Origin: Ectobacillus funiculus
GTDB taxonomy: Bacteria; Bacillota; Bacilli; Bacillales; Bacillaceae_G
Strand: one strand, 5' to 3'
DNA length: 64,000 nt
NCBI RefSeq assembly: GCF_042429435.1
Contig: NZ_JBHMAF010000200.1
Shown here piece by piece: positions 43,379 to 51,609 of the stretch. The notes beneath the pieces are model-generated. The model searched no databases and was not told where the DNA came from. It worked only from the letters and a program-made list of their open reading frames with translations. Each line of letters starts with the position of its first letter. Position 1 is the first letter of the stretch. The translations under genes were made by a program, and so were the position numbers.

Positions 43379-43777
43379 ATGTGGCAGGAATTTAAGAAGT
43401 TTGCATTCAAAGGAAATGTTATGGATTTGGCTGTCGGGGTTATTATTGGTGCCGCATTTGGGAAAATCGTAACCTCCTTGGTCGCAGATATTATTACACC
43501 GCTCGTGGGGTTGTTGCTAGGCGGTATTAATATTACGCATTTACAAATCCAAGTCGGCAACGCGATTGTGAAATACGGCAGTTTTCTGCAAACTATTGTC
43601 GACTTTTTAATTGTTGCGTTCTCTATTTTTATGTTTATTCGCTTTTTTAACAAGTTAAAGAGGAAGCAGGAAACAGAGGAGAAGCAGGAGGAGCCAAAGC
43701 CAAGCAGAGAAGAAGAATTGTTAGCAGAAATTCGTGATGTTTTAAAGCAAGGTATACAAAGGGAAACCGATAAATAA
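43379..43777 (+). CDS. mscL: Large-conductance mechanosensitive channel
   Basis: A 132-residue channel with two membrane helices. FKKFAFKGNVMDLAVGVIIGAAFGKIV forms TM1 with the gate, and ITPLVGLLLGG leads to the periplasmic-loop counterpart. LQTIVDFLIVAFSIFMFIRF is TM2, and a charged C-terminal helix (EEELLAEIRDVLKQG) follows. It opens on hypo-osmotic shock to release solutes. AAAGGGGG fits ATG 43379, and the frame's earlier opening has no ribosome site. Confidence 0.97.
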   Translation: MWQEFKKFAFKGNVMDLAVGVIIGAAFGKIVTSLVADIITPLVGLLLGGINITHLQIQVGNAIVKYGSFLQTIVDFLIVAFSIFMFIRFFNKLKRKQETEEKQEEPKPSREEELLAEIRDVLKQGIQRETDK

Positions 43778-43795
43778 GTTCTAAAGGAAAAGATG

Positions 43796-43820
43796 AAGCC
43801 GCCCAAAAGGCGGCTTTTTA
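43796..43820. terminator. Terminator between mscL and the metallophosphoesterase
   Basis: AAGCCGCC (43796-43803) and GGCGGCTT (43809-43816), followed by TTTT. The stem touches the end of the convergent gene. Confidence 0.85.
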
Positions 43821-44735
43821 GCTCCGCAAGCCCGGTACTGTGACTGGTGTAAAGTCAAGGGATGGCTCTGACGTATCGAGGTTGCTCATGGTACAAACGA
43901 AATAGTTTGGACTGTTGTTGCGGCTTGTGCTATTACCGCCGCATCCGGTAACAAGATAAGGAACTTGGTGAGTACCGCTGGGTGTTTGAAATGAAGCGGT
44001 GTACTCATATGAAAAATGCCGATGGTGGTTGAAAATGCCTTTAACGCTTGTGCTTATATGTTGAAAAAATGCTTGTGTTTCATTCGCTGATAAAGCGTAA
44101 TGGTTATTGGCTGAATTTTGTTTAAAGGCTCCTACGCGTAAGTCGGCGTGAAAGTCGATTAGGTAATGATCGGATGGATGTGTAACGAGCTTCCTCTTCA
44201 GCCACTCTAGGTCTTCTTCATAAAAATAAGGTGAGCCTTTTAAGTCTTCGAAGTATGTTGGAAGATAGATGTAGGCTATATTTGAATCTGGAATCAATAT
44301 CTCTCCTTTAACAGGTCCAATATATGCTTCAAACAATCGGGGAGATAGTTCATCATCTTCAAGGATGAAATCATGATTGCCGATTGTGACGAAAATCGGC
44401 AGCTCCTTCGGAAATAATATTTCTTTTGTAATATCTACAAAGGCGCGAAAGTTCGCTTCCTTTTGTTTCGCTTTGCTAATGCCTTTAATCACACCGTCAC
44501 CAATGGCGTCCCCGCCATGAATGACAAAAGCCGCGGAAGAACCGTGATGTTTTACAATATGCTGCAGAATCCTTTTGTAGCGTTCTCCATTTTTGTCTAG
44601 GTCATGCTGCATTGTATGACCGTTCCAACCATAAGAGTTTATATGGCTGTCACCAAGAATAATAAACTGTATTTCATCATCTGGAAATGACTTTTTTTGT
44701 AATAGCTTTAACGATTCCTCATTTAACGTTGTCAT
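43818..44735 (-). CDS. Calcineurin-like metallophosphoesterase
   Basis: A 305-residue phosphoesterase with the metal-binding series in order: FIILGDSHIN (D29, H31), VIHGGDAIGDG, FVTIGNHDFIL, and HADLRVG with NHHRHFSYEY late in the chain. No secretion signal is seen from the chosen start. AAGGAG lies 8 bases before ATG 44735, while the frame's first codon at 44816 has none. The substrate is unknown. Confidence 0.85.
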   Translation of the reverse strand: MTTLNEESLKLLQKKSFPDDEIQFIILGDSHINSYGWNGHTMQHDLDKNGERYKRILQHIVKHHGSSAAFVIHGGDAIGDGVIKGISKAKQKEANFRAFVDITKEILFPKELPIFVTIGNHDFILEDDELSPRLFEAYIGPVKGEILIPDSNIAYIYLPTYFEDLKGSPYFYEEDLEWLKRKLVTHPSDHYLIDFHADLRVGAFKQNSANNHYALSANETQAFFQHISTSVKGIFNHHRHFSYEYTASFQTPSGTHQVPYLVTGCGGNSTSRNNSPNYFVCTMSNLDTSEPSLDFTPVTVPGLRS

Positions 44736-44863
44736 GCGGTTATACTCCTTACAAATTGATACCTTATCGTATGCGTAAAAGCAAGAGGGGGTTTCGTTTA
44801 GTGGTAAGAAAACCAATTATGATATAGTGAAGAAAAGCATGCTTTGGAAGGAAAGTGATAAAC

Positions 44864-45628
44864 ATGTGCTTAATTCTTTTTGCTTATAAAATGGATGATA
44901 TCGACCTGATTGTAGCTGCAAATCGTGATGAGTTTTATCATAGACCGACAGCTCCCGCACATTTTTGGGATGACGCTCCAAATGTACTCGGGGGGCGGGA
45001 TTTAGAGAAAATGGGGACTTGGATGGGGATTACGAAGCAGGGACGCTTTGCTGCTCTTACAAACTATCGAAATCCGGCAGAAAGTACAGAACATAAGCGT
45101 TCTCGCGGTGAGGTTGTGAGTCAGTTTTTAACGGGGCAGGATTCACCAGAGTGCTATATGCGGTATATGCAGCAGCAACGTGATGCATACCCGGGTTATA
45201 ACCTAATTGTCGGGGATATGCATTCATTATATTACTACTCTAATGTGGAAAATGAAATTCGGCTGCTGCCTCCAGGATTGTACGGATTAAGTAATCATTT
45301 GCTCGACACGCCATGGCCGAAGGTTCAAAAAGGGAAGGAAGGGCTGAAAAGCTGCCTAGAAGCTGCCGAGGGTAATCTATTTGATTGTTTATTTGCAACA
45401 TTGCAGCAGGCAGAGCAAGCTCCAGATGAAGAGTTGCCGAGTACAGGGGTTTCGCTTGATTGGGAGCGGAAGTTGTCTCCGTTGTTCATTCAAACGCCAG
45501 ATTACGGGACAAGATCATCTGCGGTACTGCTTCGAAAAAAGGAGGATATTTGCTTTACAGAGCGTGTGCATGCAGATGGAGTAGTGAAGGAAAGGGAATT
45601 TTCATTTTTTGTTACAGAAGGAAATTAG
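44864..45628 (+). CDS. NRDE-family protein (TANGO2-like)
   Basis: A 254-residue protein starting MCLILFAYK with an N-terminal Cys after Met, as in Ntn-type hydrolases. It has the family-naming AANRDEFYHRPTAPAHFW, GGRDLEKMGTWMGI, ALTNYRNP and, later, YGLSNHLLDTPWPK. GYNLIVGD lies between. It starts at ATG 44864 after GGAAAGTG. The exact activity is not established for the family, and links to haem or lipid handling come from the eukaryotic homologue only. Confidence 0.88.
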   Translation: MCLILFAYKMDDIDLIVAANRDEFYHRPTAPAHFWDDAPNVLGGRDLEKMGTWMGITKQGRFAALTNYRNPAESTEHKRSRGEVVSQFLTGQDSPECYMRYMQQQRDAYPGYNLIVGDMHSLYYYSNVENEIRLLPPGLYGLSNHLLDTPWPKVQKGKEGLKSCLEAAEGNLFDCLFATLQQAEQAPDEELPSTGVSLDWERKLSPLFIQTPDYGTRSSAVLLRKKEDICFTERVHADGVVKEREFSFFVTEGN

Positions 45629-45687
45629 AGTGCTGGAAGAAGGCTCTACAGGAAAATGAGTATTAAACTTCCTCACATACAACGAAT

Positions 45688-45714
45688 GAAAGCGGGACGA
45701 AAAATCCCGCTTTC
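45688..45714. terminator. Terminator between the NRDE gene and proA
   Basis: GAAAGCGGGA (45688-45697) pairs perfectly with TCCCGCTTTC (45705-45714) across a CGAAAAA loop. Confidence 0.85.
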
Positions 45715-45775
45715 ATGTACCTTGTGAAGCTTATGCATTTTTATGGAGATACGCATACCGGACTCTTAGCATAGT

Positions 45776-47023
45776 TTATTGACGAATTTGTCCGGTTCCA
45801 TGCACGATATATTTTGTAGATGTAAGAGCAGGAAGCCCCATTGGTCCGCGTGCATGCAGCTTTTGTGTACTAATGCCGATTTCAGCGCCAAAGCCGAATT
45901 CAAAGCCGTCCGTAAAGCGAGTGGAGGCATTGTGGTATAAGGCCGCTGCATCAACGGATGTAAAGAACTTTGCAATACTTTCATCGTTATTTGTTACAAT
46001 TGCTTCTGAATGCTTTGTACCATATTGATTAATATGAGCAATCGCTTCTTCTGTGGTTGCGACAATTTTGATAGCTAGAATTAAGTCATTGTATTCTGTT
46101 TCCCAATCCTCTTCTGTTGCAGCATGCACGGCAGGAATGAGCTGACGTGCTGCTTCATCGCCGCGAAGCTCTACGCCTTTTTCTTGCAATGCTGCAGCAA
46201 GCTTAGCTAAATGACGGCTTGCCCAAGCTTCGTGAACGAGAATGGTTTCAATAGAGTTGCAGACAGAAGGACGTTGAACCTTCGCATTTACTACAATATC
46301 AGTTGCCATTTGCTCGTCCGCTGATTGATCGATAAAGACGTGGCAGTTGCCGGCGCCAGTCTCCAATACAGGAACAGACGATTGCGCTACAACTGTTTGG
46401 ATGAGCTGCTTGCCGCCACGTGGGATTAGCACATCTAAGTAATCATTTAGTGTAAAGAGCTGGGAAGCTGTTTCACGGCTCGTATCTTCAATCAGCTGAA
46501 CAGCATCGACTGGAATGTCCGTTTTCTCTAAAGCATGATGAATCACACGCACAAGAGCTTTGTTGGAGTGAGCTGCTGAGGAGCTTCCTCGTAAAATGAC
46601 AGCATTTCCTGTTTTTAAACAAAGGGTTGCAGCATCGACAGTTACGTTTGGACGCGCTTCATAAATCATACCAACAACACCGAGGGGAACACGTACCTTT
46701 TCAATTTGCAAGCCGTTTGGACGCTCCCATGCTTCTAAACGTTCTCCAACAGGATCTGACAGCTCAACAAGCTGTTTCATCGCATCGGCCATATCATGGA
46801 TGCGTACCTCATTTAAAGTAAGGCGGTCGATTAAAGATGTAGATGTTCCTTTTGCCTTCGCCTCTTCAATGTCTTTTTTATTTTCTGCAAGCAGATAATC
46901 CATCTCTTCTACAAGCTGTTTTCCAATTGCGGCTAAGGCTGCGTTTTTCTGCTCTGTTGATTTTGTTACGAGCTCGCTTGCTGCTTGCTTTGCCAACTTT
47001 GCTTTTGTCAATAATTCACTCAT
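45776..47023 (-). CDS. proA: Glutamate-5-semialdehyde dehydrogenase (gamma-glutamyl phosphate reductase)
   Basis: An aldehyde-dehydrogenase-fold enzyme of 415 residues using NADPH in proline synthesis. VPLGVVGMIYEARPNVTVDAA lies near residue 100, ETGAGNCHVFID in the middle, and the catalytic cysteine in RPSVCNSIET. Later motifs are FTDGFEFGFGAEIGIST and ARGPMGLPALTSTKY. AAAGGGGG selects ATG 47023, although the frame is open to 47137. It lies 245 bases from proB, and an intergenic repeat now occupies that gap. Confidence 0.96.
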   Translation of the reverse strand: MSELLTKAKLAKQAASELVTKSTEQKNAALAAIGKQLVEEMDYLLAENKKDIEEAKAKGTSTSLIDRLTLNEVRIHDMADAMKQLVELSDPVGERLEAWERPNGLQIEKVRVPLGVVGMIYEARPNVTVDAATLCLKTGNAVILRGSSSAAHSNKALVRVIHHALEKTDIPVDAVQLIEDTSRETASQLFTLNDYLDVLIPRGGKQLIQTVVAQSSVPVLETGAGNCHVFIDQSADEQMATDIVVNAKVQRPSVCNSIETILVHEAWASRHLAKLAAALQEKGVELRGDEAARQLIPAVHAATEEDWETEYNDLILAIKIVATTEEAIAHINQYGTKHSEAIVTNNDESIAKFFTSVDAAALYHNASTRFTDGFEFGFGAEIGISTQKLHARGPMGLPALTSTKYIVHGTGQIRQ

Positions 47024-47158
47024 TGATAAAATCCCCCTTTTTAGTTGGTTAGGATAAGTATGGCCTAGAGCTAAGTGATTGTCTAGTACATGCCACCTGC
47101 TCACTTCTAGTGACAAATGCTTTAAACCAGCAACCAATCAGGCTTAGGGCTGATTTTC

Positions 47159-47268
47159 TTACATTTTAAAAAAGTACAAATTTCCAGCTGGAGTAGTCGC
47201 GAATTTTCGAAATACAGAAATACAGTATAAGAACTATGCTTCTGCCCTCGCCAATCACGCAATCCTCT
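47159..47268 (+). repeat. Dispersed intergenic repeat, copy E (inside proBA operon)
   Basis: TTACATTTTAAAAAAGTAC, AATTTCCAGCTGGAG, CAGTATAAGAACTATGCTTC and TGCCCTCGCCAAT match the family in order with more divergence than copies B or G. It lies between proB and proA. Transcription of proA from the proB promoter must cross it. Confidence 0.65.
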
Positions 47269-48360
47269 TTAGACAGTTACCCAGTTGTCTCGATGGATGA
47301 CTTCATAATGCTTAGATGCGATTTCGTTGCTTTGCTTTCCTTTGATCCGCTCCAGCTCAGGTGCATCATAGTTAATTTGGCCTTTTCCGATGACAATTCC
47401 TTTTTCGTTTATAACTTCAACAACTTCACCTGCGTGGAAGCTGCCGCGCACTGATGTAACGCCTGCTGGCAGCAAGCTTTTTCCTTGCTGAAGGATAGCT
47501 GCTGCTGCACCTTGATCGACAATGACTTGTCCGCTTACAAACGAATGCAGCGCAATCCATTGCTTATTATTTTTTAAAAGACGCTGCGGTGCGTTGCCAA
47601 TATAGGTTCCGTCGCCTTTTCCTTCTAAAATGTCTGTTAGCTTCTCCGCACCAGATCCTGTTCCGATAAAGACGCTGACGCCAAGCGATAAGGCAGTTCG
47701 TGCCGCATCAATTTTAGATTTCATGCCGCCTGTACCGACCTTGGAACCAGATGAGCCTGCAAATGCAGCAATTTCATCGGTAATAGCAGGAAGGAAAGCA
47801 TATTTCTTAGCGGATGCATCTTGCCGTGGGTTTTTATCATATAGCCCATTGATATCTGTAAGAATAATAAGCGTATCTGCCTGAACGAGCCCGCTTACAA
47901 GAGCTGATAACATATCATTGTCTCCAAATGTTAACTCCTCGATAGAAACAGAATCATTTTCGTTAATAATCGGGAGCACAGAGCGGTCAAGCAGCTCCGA
48001 TAAGGCTGCGAAGGCGTTGCTATATTGCTCTTTCCTTGAAAAATCGCCGCGTGTTAACAGAAGCTGTGCAGCTACAATGTGATGCTCCCGGAAGGCTTCT
48101 GTGTAGGCCTGCATTAACAGACCTTGTCCGACAGCAGCTGCTGCTTGCTTTCCGGTAATTGTTACGGGGCGCGATGGATAGCCAAGCTCTGTAAATCCAG
48201 CAGCAACCGCGCCGGATGAGATAAGTACAACCTCGTGCCCAGCTTGCTTCAGCTTTGCTAAAGCGTCTACATGATCTGTTAGTTTTTCTATACAAATACC
48301 GCCGCCGTCAGACGTAAGCGAGCTGCTCCCGATTTTCACGACAATACGTTGCTTTTTCAC
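47269..48360 (-). CDS. proB: Glutamate 5-kinase
   Basis: An amino acid kinase of 363 residues. RIVVKIGSSSLTSDGGG opens the protein, VVLISSGAVAAGFTELGY and INENDSVSIEELTFGDNDML are catalytic, and LIILTDINGLYDKNP and GTGGMKSKIDAA follow. A C-terminal PUA domain (about 280-363) is present. The start is GTG 48360 with GGAGGGG just upstream. It is under T-box control and shares an operon with proA. Confidence 0.96.
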   Translation of the reverse strand: MKKQRIVVKIGSSSLTSDGGGICIEKLTDHVDALAKLKQAGHEVVLISSGAVAAGFTELGYPSRPVTITGKQAAAAVGQGLLMQAYTEAFREHHIVAAQLLLTRGDFSRKEQYSNAFAALSELLDRSVLPIINENDSVSIEELTFGDNDMLSALVSGLVQADTLIILTDINGLYDKNPRQDASAKKYAFLPAITDEIAAFAGSSGSKVGTGGMKSKIDAARTALSLGVSVFIGTGSGAEKLTDILEGKGDGTYIGNAPQRLLKNNKQWIALHSFVSGQVIVDQGAAAAILQQGKSLLPAGVTSVRGSFHAGEVVEVINEKGIVIGKGQINYDAPELERIKGKQSNEIASKHYEVIHRDNWVTV

Positions 48361-48363
48361 ATT

Positions 48364-48625
48364 TTCCCCTCCAATATAAAAAGACCCTTCCATCCTTTAT
48401 AAAAAGGACGGAAGGGTCATGATTCCGCGGTACCACCTTTTTTGATATGCATAAAGCATATCCGCTCAACACCTGTAACGCAGGCGAACGTTCAGTTTAT
48501 CACCGAAAGCTCCAGGGCAGGTTCAATAGCTTCTTCTCGAGGAATCTTCCAGCCTGTGGATTCCACTCTCTATCGAAAGAAGGGATATTTACTAGTCCCT
48601 TTCAATGCTCTTTGTATTTTAATTT
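48364..48625 (-). promoter_or_regulatory. T-box riboswitch of proBA (proline)
   Basis: On the minus strand there is a Stem I with apical-loop-like ACAGGCTGGAAG, then AGGTGGTACCGCGG (48425-48438) as the T-box. The terminator arms are GACCCTTCCATCC (48383-48395) and GGACGGAAGGGTC (48406-48418), with a U-run after. A likely specifier is the CCT in GAACCTGCC, fitting tRNA-Pro and the genes it controls. The specifier assignment is less sure than the T-box itself. Confidence 0.85.
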
Positions 48626-48632
48626 TTAAAAT

Positions 48633-48662
48633 ATTATGCCGTAAATCATCGTCTGATGTCAA
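48633..48662 (-). promoter_or_regulatory. Promoter of the proBA operon
   Basis: Minus strand TTGACA (48657-48662) and CATAAT (48633-48638) with 18 bases between, immediately upstream of the T-box leader. Confidence 0.6.
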
Positions 48663-48854
48663 GCGGAAAGAGGTATTTCTTTCTAATTCGGAATTGTAAT
48701 TTAGGTATTCTAACAGCTGCATAGCCCTTTTCATTGCCTGTCAGAATCTTTAACAAAAGTGCTAATCTGCTGAGGGAAGCGTACTCATTTGGAAGCGAGA
48801 ATGAACATGGTATAATTACAATAGTACCATATTTTTCATAACGAGGTGAAAAGA

Positions 48855-49388
48855 ATGAATGAACATACAAATGCGCAGCTGGCGACCTTTGCTGGAGGCT
48901 GTTTTTGGTGTATGGTTACACCGTTTGAAGAGATAGATGGTGTGCTTGGCATTGTATCAGGCTATACAGGAGGGCATACAGAAAACCCGGCCTACAAAGA
49001 GGTTTGCTCAGAAACGACTGGGCATTACGAAGCTGTGCAAATTACATTTGATCCGAATCGTATGCCGTATGAAAGGCTGCTTGAACTATATTGGCAGCAA
49101 ATCGACCCGACGGATCCGGGCGGGCAATTTTACGACCGCGGGCAATCCTATCAAACAGTCATTTTTTATCATACAGAGGAGCAGCGGCAGCAGGCGGAGG
49201 CATCCAAACGTGCATTAGCGGAAAGCGGCCGTTTTCAAAAACCGATTGCGACCGCCATTTTACCGGCATCTACCTTCTACCCGGCAGAGGAATATCATCA
49301 GGATTATCACAAGAAAAACCCGTTCCGCTACAAAATGTATCGGCAAGGCTCGGGACGTGACGCTTTCATTAAGAAGCATTGGCCCTAG
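48855..49388 (+). CDS. msrA: Peptide methionine sulfoxide reductase MsrA
   Basis: A 177-residue enzyme reducing the S-form of methionine sulfoxide. The catalytic motif AGGCFWC places C16 as nucleophile. GVLGIVSGYTGGHTENPAY and FWQ-like LYWQQIDPTDPGGQFYDRGQSYQ follow, and EYHQDYHKKNPFRY ends the core. ATG 48855 with GAGGTGA upstream is favoured over GTG 48846. The next gene is a degenerate msrB 34 bases on. Confidence 0.95.
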   Translation: MNEHTNAQLATFAGGCFWCMVTPFEEIDGVLGIVSGYTGGHTENPAYKEVCSETTGHYEAVQITFDPNRMPYERLLELYWQQIDPTDPGGQFYDRGQSYQTVIFYHTEEQRQQAEASKRALAESGRFQKPIATAILPASTFYPAEEYHQDYHKKNPFRYKMYRQGSGRDAFIKKHWP

Positions 49389-49422
49389 GGACACGTCTTA
49401 TTTACAAGCCAAGCTAACAGCA

Positions 49423-49788
49423 ATGGAATATTACGTTACACAGGAAAACGGCATGGAACCCCCATTTCAAAATGAGTATTGGGATTGCGAGCTGGAAGGG
49501 CTATATGTAGACATCGTTTCTGGAGAACCGTTATTCAGTTCTAAGGACAAAATTAACTCTGGCTGCGGCAGACCCGTTTTTAGAAAACCGGTTATGTTCG
49601 CAAGTGTAAAGGAGCGGGAGAATGACGGCGAGATAGAAGTGCGCAGCAGGGAAGGGGATTCTTATCTAGGCCGCCGCTTTTCCTCCTACTATGAGGTGAA
49701 TTCTGCAGCGCTGCGGTTCATCCGAAAAGAGGATTTGGAAAGAGAAGGATATGGAGATTTTCTTATTTTGTTTCAAATGAAACGATAA
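49423..49788 (+). CDS. MsrB-like protein without catalytic cysteine
   Basis: The 121-residue frame aligns with methionine-R-sulfoxide reductase B: TQENGMEPPFQNEYWD, GLYVDIVSGEPLFSS, then NSGCGRPVF where MsrB has GCGWPSF, and EVRSREGDSYLGRRF where MsrB has DSHLGHVF. The nucleophile motif RYCINSAALRF reads YYEVNSAALRF, so the catalytic Cys is replaced by Glu (E91). Both conserved His of SHLGH are lost. The first ATG (49423) has no good ribosome site. It is either a dead, decaying gene or a repurposed fold. Confidence 0.75.
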   Translation: MEYYVTQENGMEPPFQNEYWDCELEGLYVDIVSGEPLFSSKDKINSGCGRPVFRKPVMFASVKERENDGEIEVRSREGDSYLGRRFSSYYEVNSAALRFIRKEDLEREGYGDFLILFQMKR

Positions 49789-49820
49789 AAGGTCTTGCCA
49801 ATTCATCGGCAAGACCTTTT
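49787..49820. terminator. Terminator between msrB-like gene and brnQ
   Basis: AAAAGGTCTTGCC (49787-49799) and GGCAAGACCTTTT (49808-49820) with an 8-base loop, a perfect bidirectional terminator. Confidence 0.9.
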
Positions 49821-49823
49821 ATT

Positions 49824-51146
49824 TTAAGATGTAAGCGAATCTTTTTTGTTTGCAGGCGGCTGCGGGCTAAAGCGACTAATTACAATCCCGACAATTGCCC
49901 CGACAATTGCTGGAACAACCCAGCCTAATCCGGCTGCGGAAAACGGAAGTGAATTTGTTACATTGTTTAGGACTGACGATTCTAAGCCGAACATTTTAAG
50001 TCCATCGTACAACGAAAAGATCCCTGTAAATAGCATAGCACTCGCATATACCGCTCGTGAGCCTGCAAAGAAACGGTGCAAAAAGGCAAGAGCTACGAGC
50101 ACGATGGTTAATGGATATGCCATAACAAGAAACGGCACAGAAACTGTAAGAATTTGATTTAAACCTAAATTCGCAAGTCCAAAGCTTACGAGCGTAACTA
50201 TCAATGCCATTGTTTTATAGCTTACTTTTGGTACAAGCTTTGCAAAATATTGTCCGCAGGCAGTTGTTAAACCAACACATGTTGTAAAGCATGCTAATGT
50301 AAAAATAAAACCAAGAAGCATATTGCCGCCCTGTCCGAGCAACAGACTTGCTGCGCTAGAAAGGATGGTTGTTCCATTTTCAAACGAACCTTGCGGTGCC
50401 ATCTTGGCACCTAGTAGACCGAGCGCAATATAAACGGCTGCTAGAGCGATACCGGCAATGAAACCTGCTTTGGCTGTATAGCGCGTTAGCTTCTGTGAAT
50501 CTGTGATTCCACGCTGCTGCAACGCTGTTAAAATAACGATACCAAAGGCAAGAGAAGCTAGTGCATCCATCGTAGAATAGCCATCAATAAAGCCTGCAAA
50601 GAAAGCAGATGCTTCATATTTTGCTTTTGGAGCTTGAAGCGGCTCATGGAGCTGCGTAAAGGCAGCGATGCATAACACAGCCATCGCCAAAAGCAAAATA
50701 GGTGTAATCCATTTGCCCATATAATCTACCATTTTTGATGGATTTAGACTTATCGCGTAGACGAGGGCGAAGAAAATAGCCGTAAAGATAAATAACGTAA
50801 GCGGCGAGCTGTCGATAAATGGTTTGAATCCCATTTCATATGCGACATTTGCATTGCGCGGAATTGCTAAAAACGGTCCGATAGATAAGTATACGATAAC
50901 GGTAAAGGCAGAGCTGAAGCGAGGATGGACACGATTGCCTAGCTCTTGCGCCCCTCCTTTTACAAGCGAAATTGCAATCAGTACAAATAAAGGCAGACCA
51001 ACTGCAGTTACGATAAAGCCGAACAGAGCCAGCCAAAGGGATGTACCAGCTTGAGCTCCTAATAGCGGAGGAAACATCAGGTTTCCCGCTCCAAAAAACA
51101 TAGAAAATAGCATTAGTCCAATAAGTAAAATGTCTCTCTGTTTCAT
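49824..51146 (-). CDS. brnQ: Branched-chain amino acid transporter (LIVCS family)
   Basis: A 440-residue permease with about 12 membrane helices importing Ile, Leu and Val with Na+ or H+. LIGLMLFSMFFGAGNLMFPPLLG near the N-terminus is the signature, with DGYSTMDALASLAFGIVI and TTCVGLTTACGQYF further on. GAAAGGAGC selects ATG 51146. Its leader carries an attenuator-like hairpin, and CodY-type control would be usual but I did not find a clear CodY box. Confidence 0.93.
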   Translation of the reverse strand: MKQRDILLIGLMLFSMFFGAGNLMFPPLLGAQAGTSLWLALFGFIVTAVGLPLFVLIAISLVKGGAQELGNRVHPRFSSAFTVIVYLSIGPFLAIPRNANVAYEMGFKPFIDSSPLTLFIFTAIFFALVYAISLNPSKMVDYMGKWITPILLLAMAVLCIAAFTQLHEPLQAPKAKYEASAFFAGFIDGYSTMDALASLAFGIVILTALQQRGITDSQKLTRYTAKAGFIAGIALAAVYIALGLLGAKMAPQGSFENGTTILSSAASLLLGQGGNMLLGFIFTLACFTTCVGLTTACGQYFAKLVPKVSYKTMALIVTLVSFGLANLGLNQILTVSVPFLVMAYPLTIVLVALAFLHRFFAGSRAVYASAMLFTGIFSLYDGLKMFGLESSVLNNVTNSLPFSAAGLGWVVPAIVGAIVGIVISRFSPQPPANKKDSLTS

Positions 51147-51178
51147 ACATATAGCTCCTTTCTCTTGATGAACAGCAT

Positions 51179-51210
51179 AAAAAGCCCGTCCCATCTAAAT
51201 AGGTACGAGC
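51179..51210 (-). terminator. Terminator-like hairpin in the brnQ leader (possible attenuator)
   Basis: On the minus strand GCTCGTACC (51202-51210) pairs with GGGACGGGC (51184-51192) with one mismatch and is followed by TTTTT, 33 bases before the brnQ start. There is no T-box sequence. Apart from the terminator at 51537-51575, the rest of the 51211-51609 gap shows nothing I can name. Confidence 0.55.
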
Positions 51211-51536
51211 GTGCTCGCAATGAGTCTTATTTCTGCAGAGAAACAGTACGATACGTCTCTTTATTTTCATACCTCGTTTAAATGATAGATGAACCATCAT
51301 AGGCTTTTATGCATTTTGGAGATGACTTGCAGCAATGTCTTTCGTCTCACGCCGATTCTCTGTTGTACAGGAAGCAACTATATTCGATTCGTCTTGTCAT
51401 CATTTTTTTATTCTAAAATAAAGATTAGCAAGAGAGAAATGTTATGTCAATATTTTTTGGGTTTTGAATTTTAAGACTATTTTTCTCTTTGGATATTTGG
51501 AGAAGATAGCTTGTTATAATCGTTTATAACAAAAAA

Positions 51537-51575
51537 ACCTGCACCAAATATGAGGCTTGGTGCAGGCTTTCTTAT
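51537..51575. terminator. Terminator after the GH4 gene
   Basis: AACCTGCACCAA (51537-51548) and TTGGTGCAGG (51558-51567), with A-run and T-run on the two sides. It serves the minus-strand melA gene ending at 51610. Confidence 0.85.
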
Positions 51576-51609
51576 ATTGTATTACTTATTTGCGTATACC
51601 TCGTTTTTA

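Noticed and set aside
50836..51300. 154-codon frame reading through the brnQ leader
   Set aside because: Overlaps brnQ coding sequence in another frame, and its start has no proper spacing to a ribosome site.
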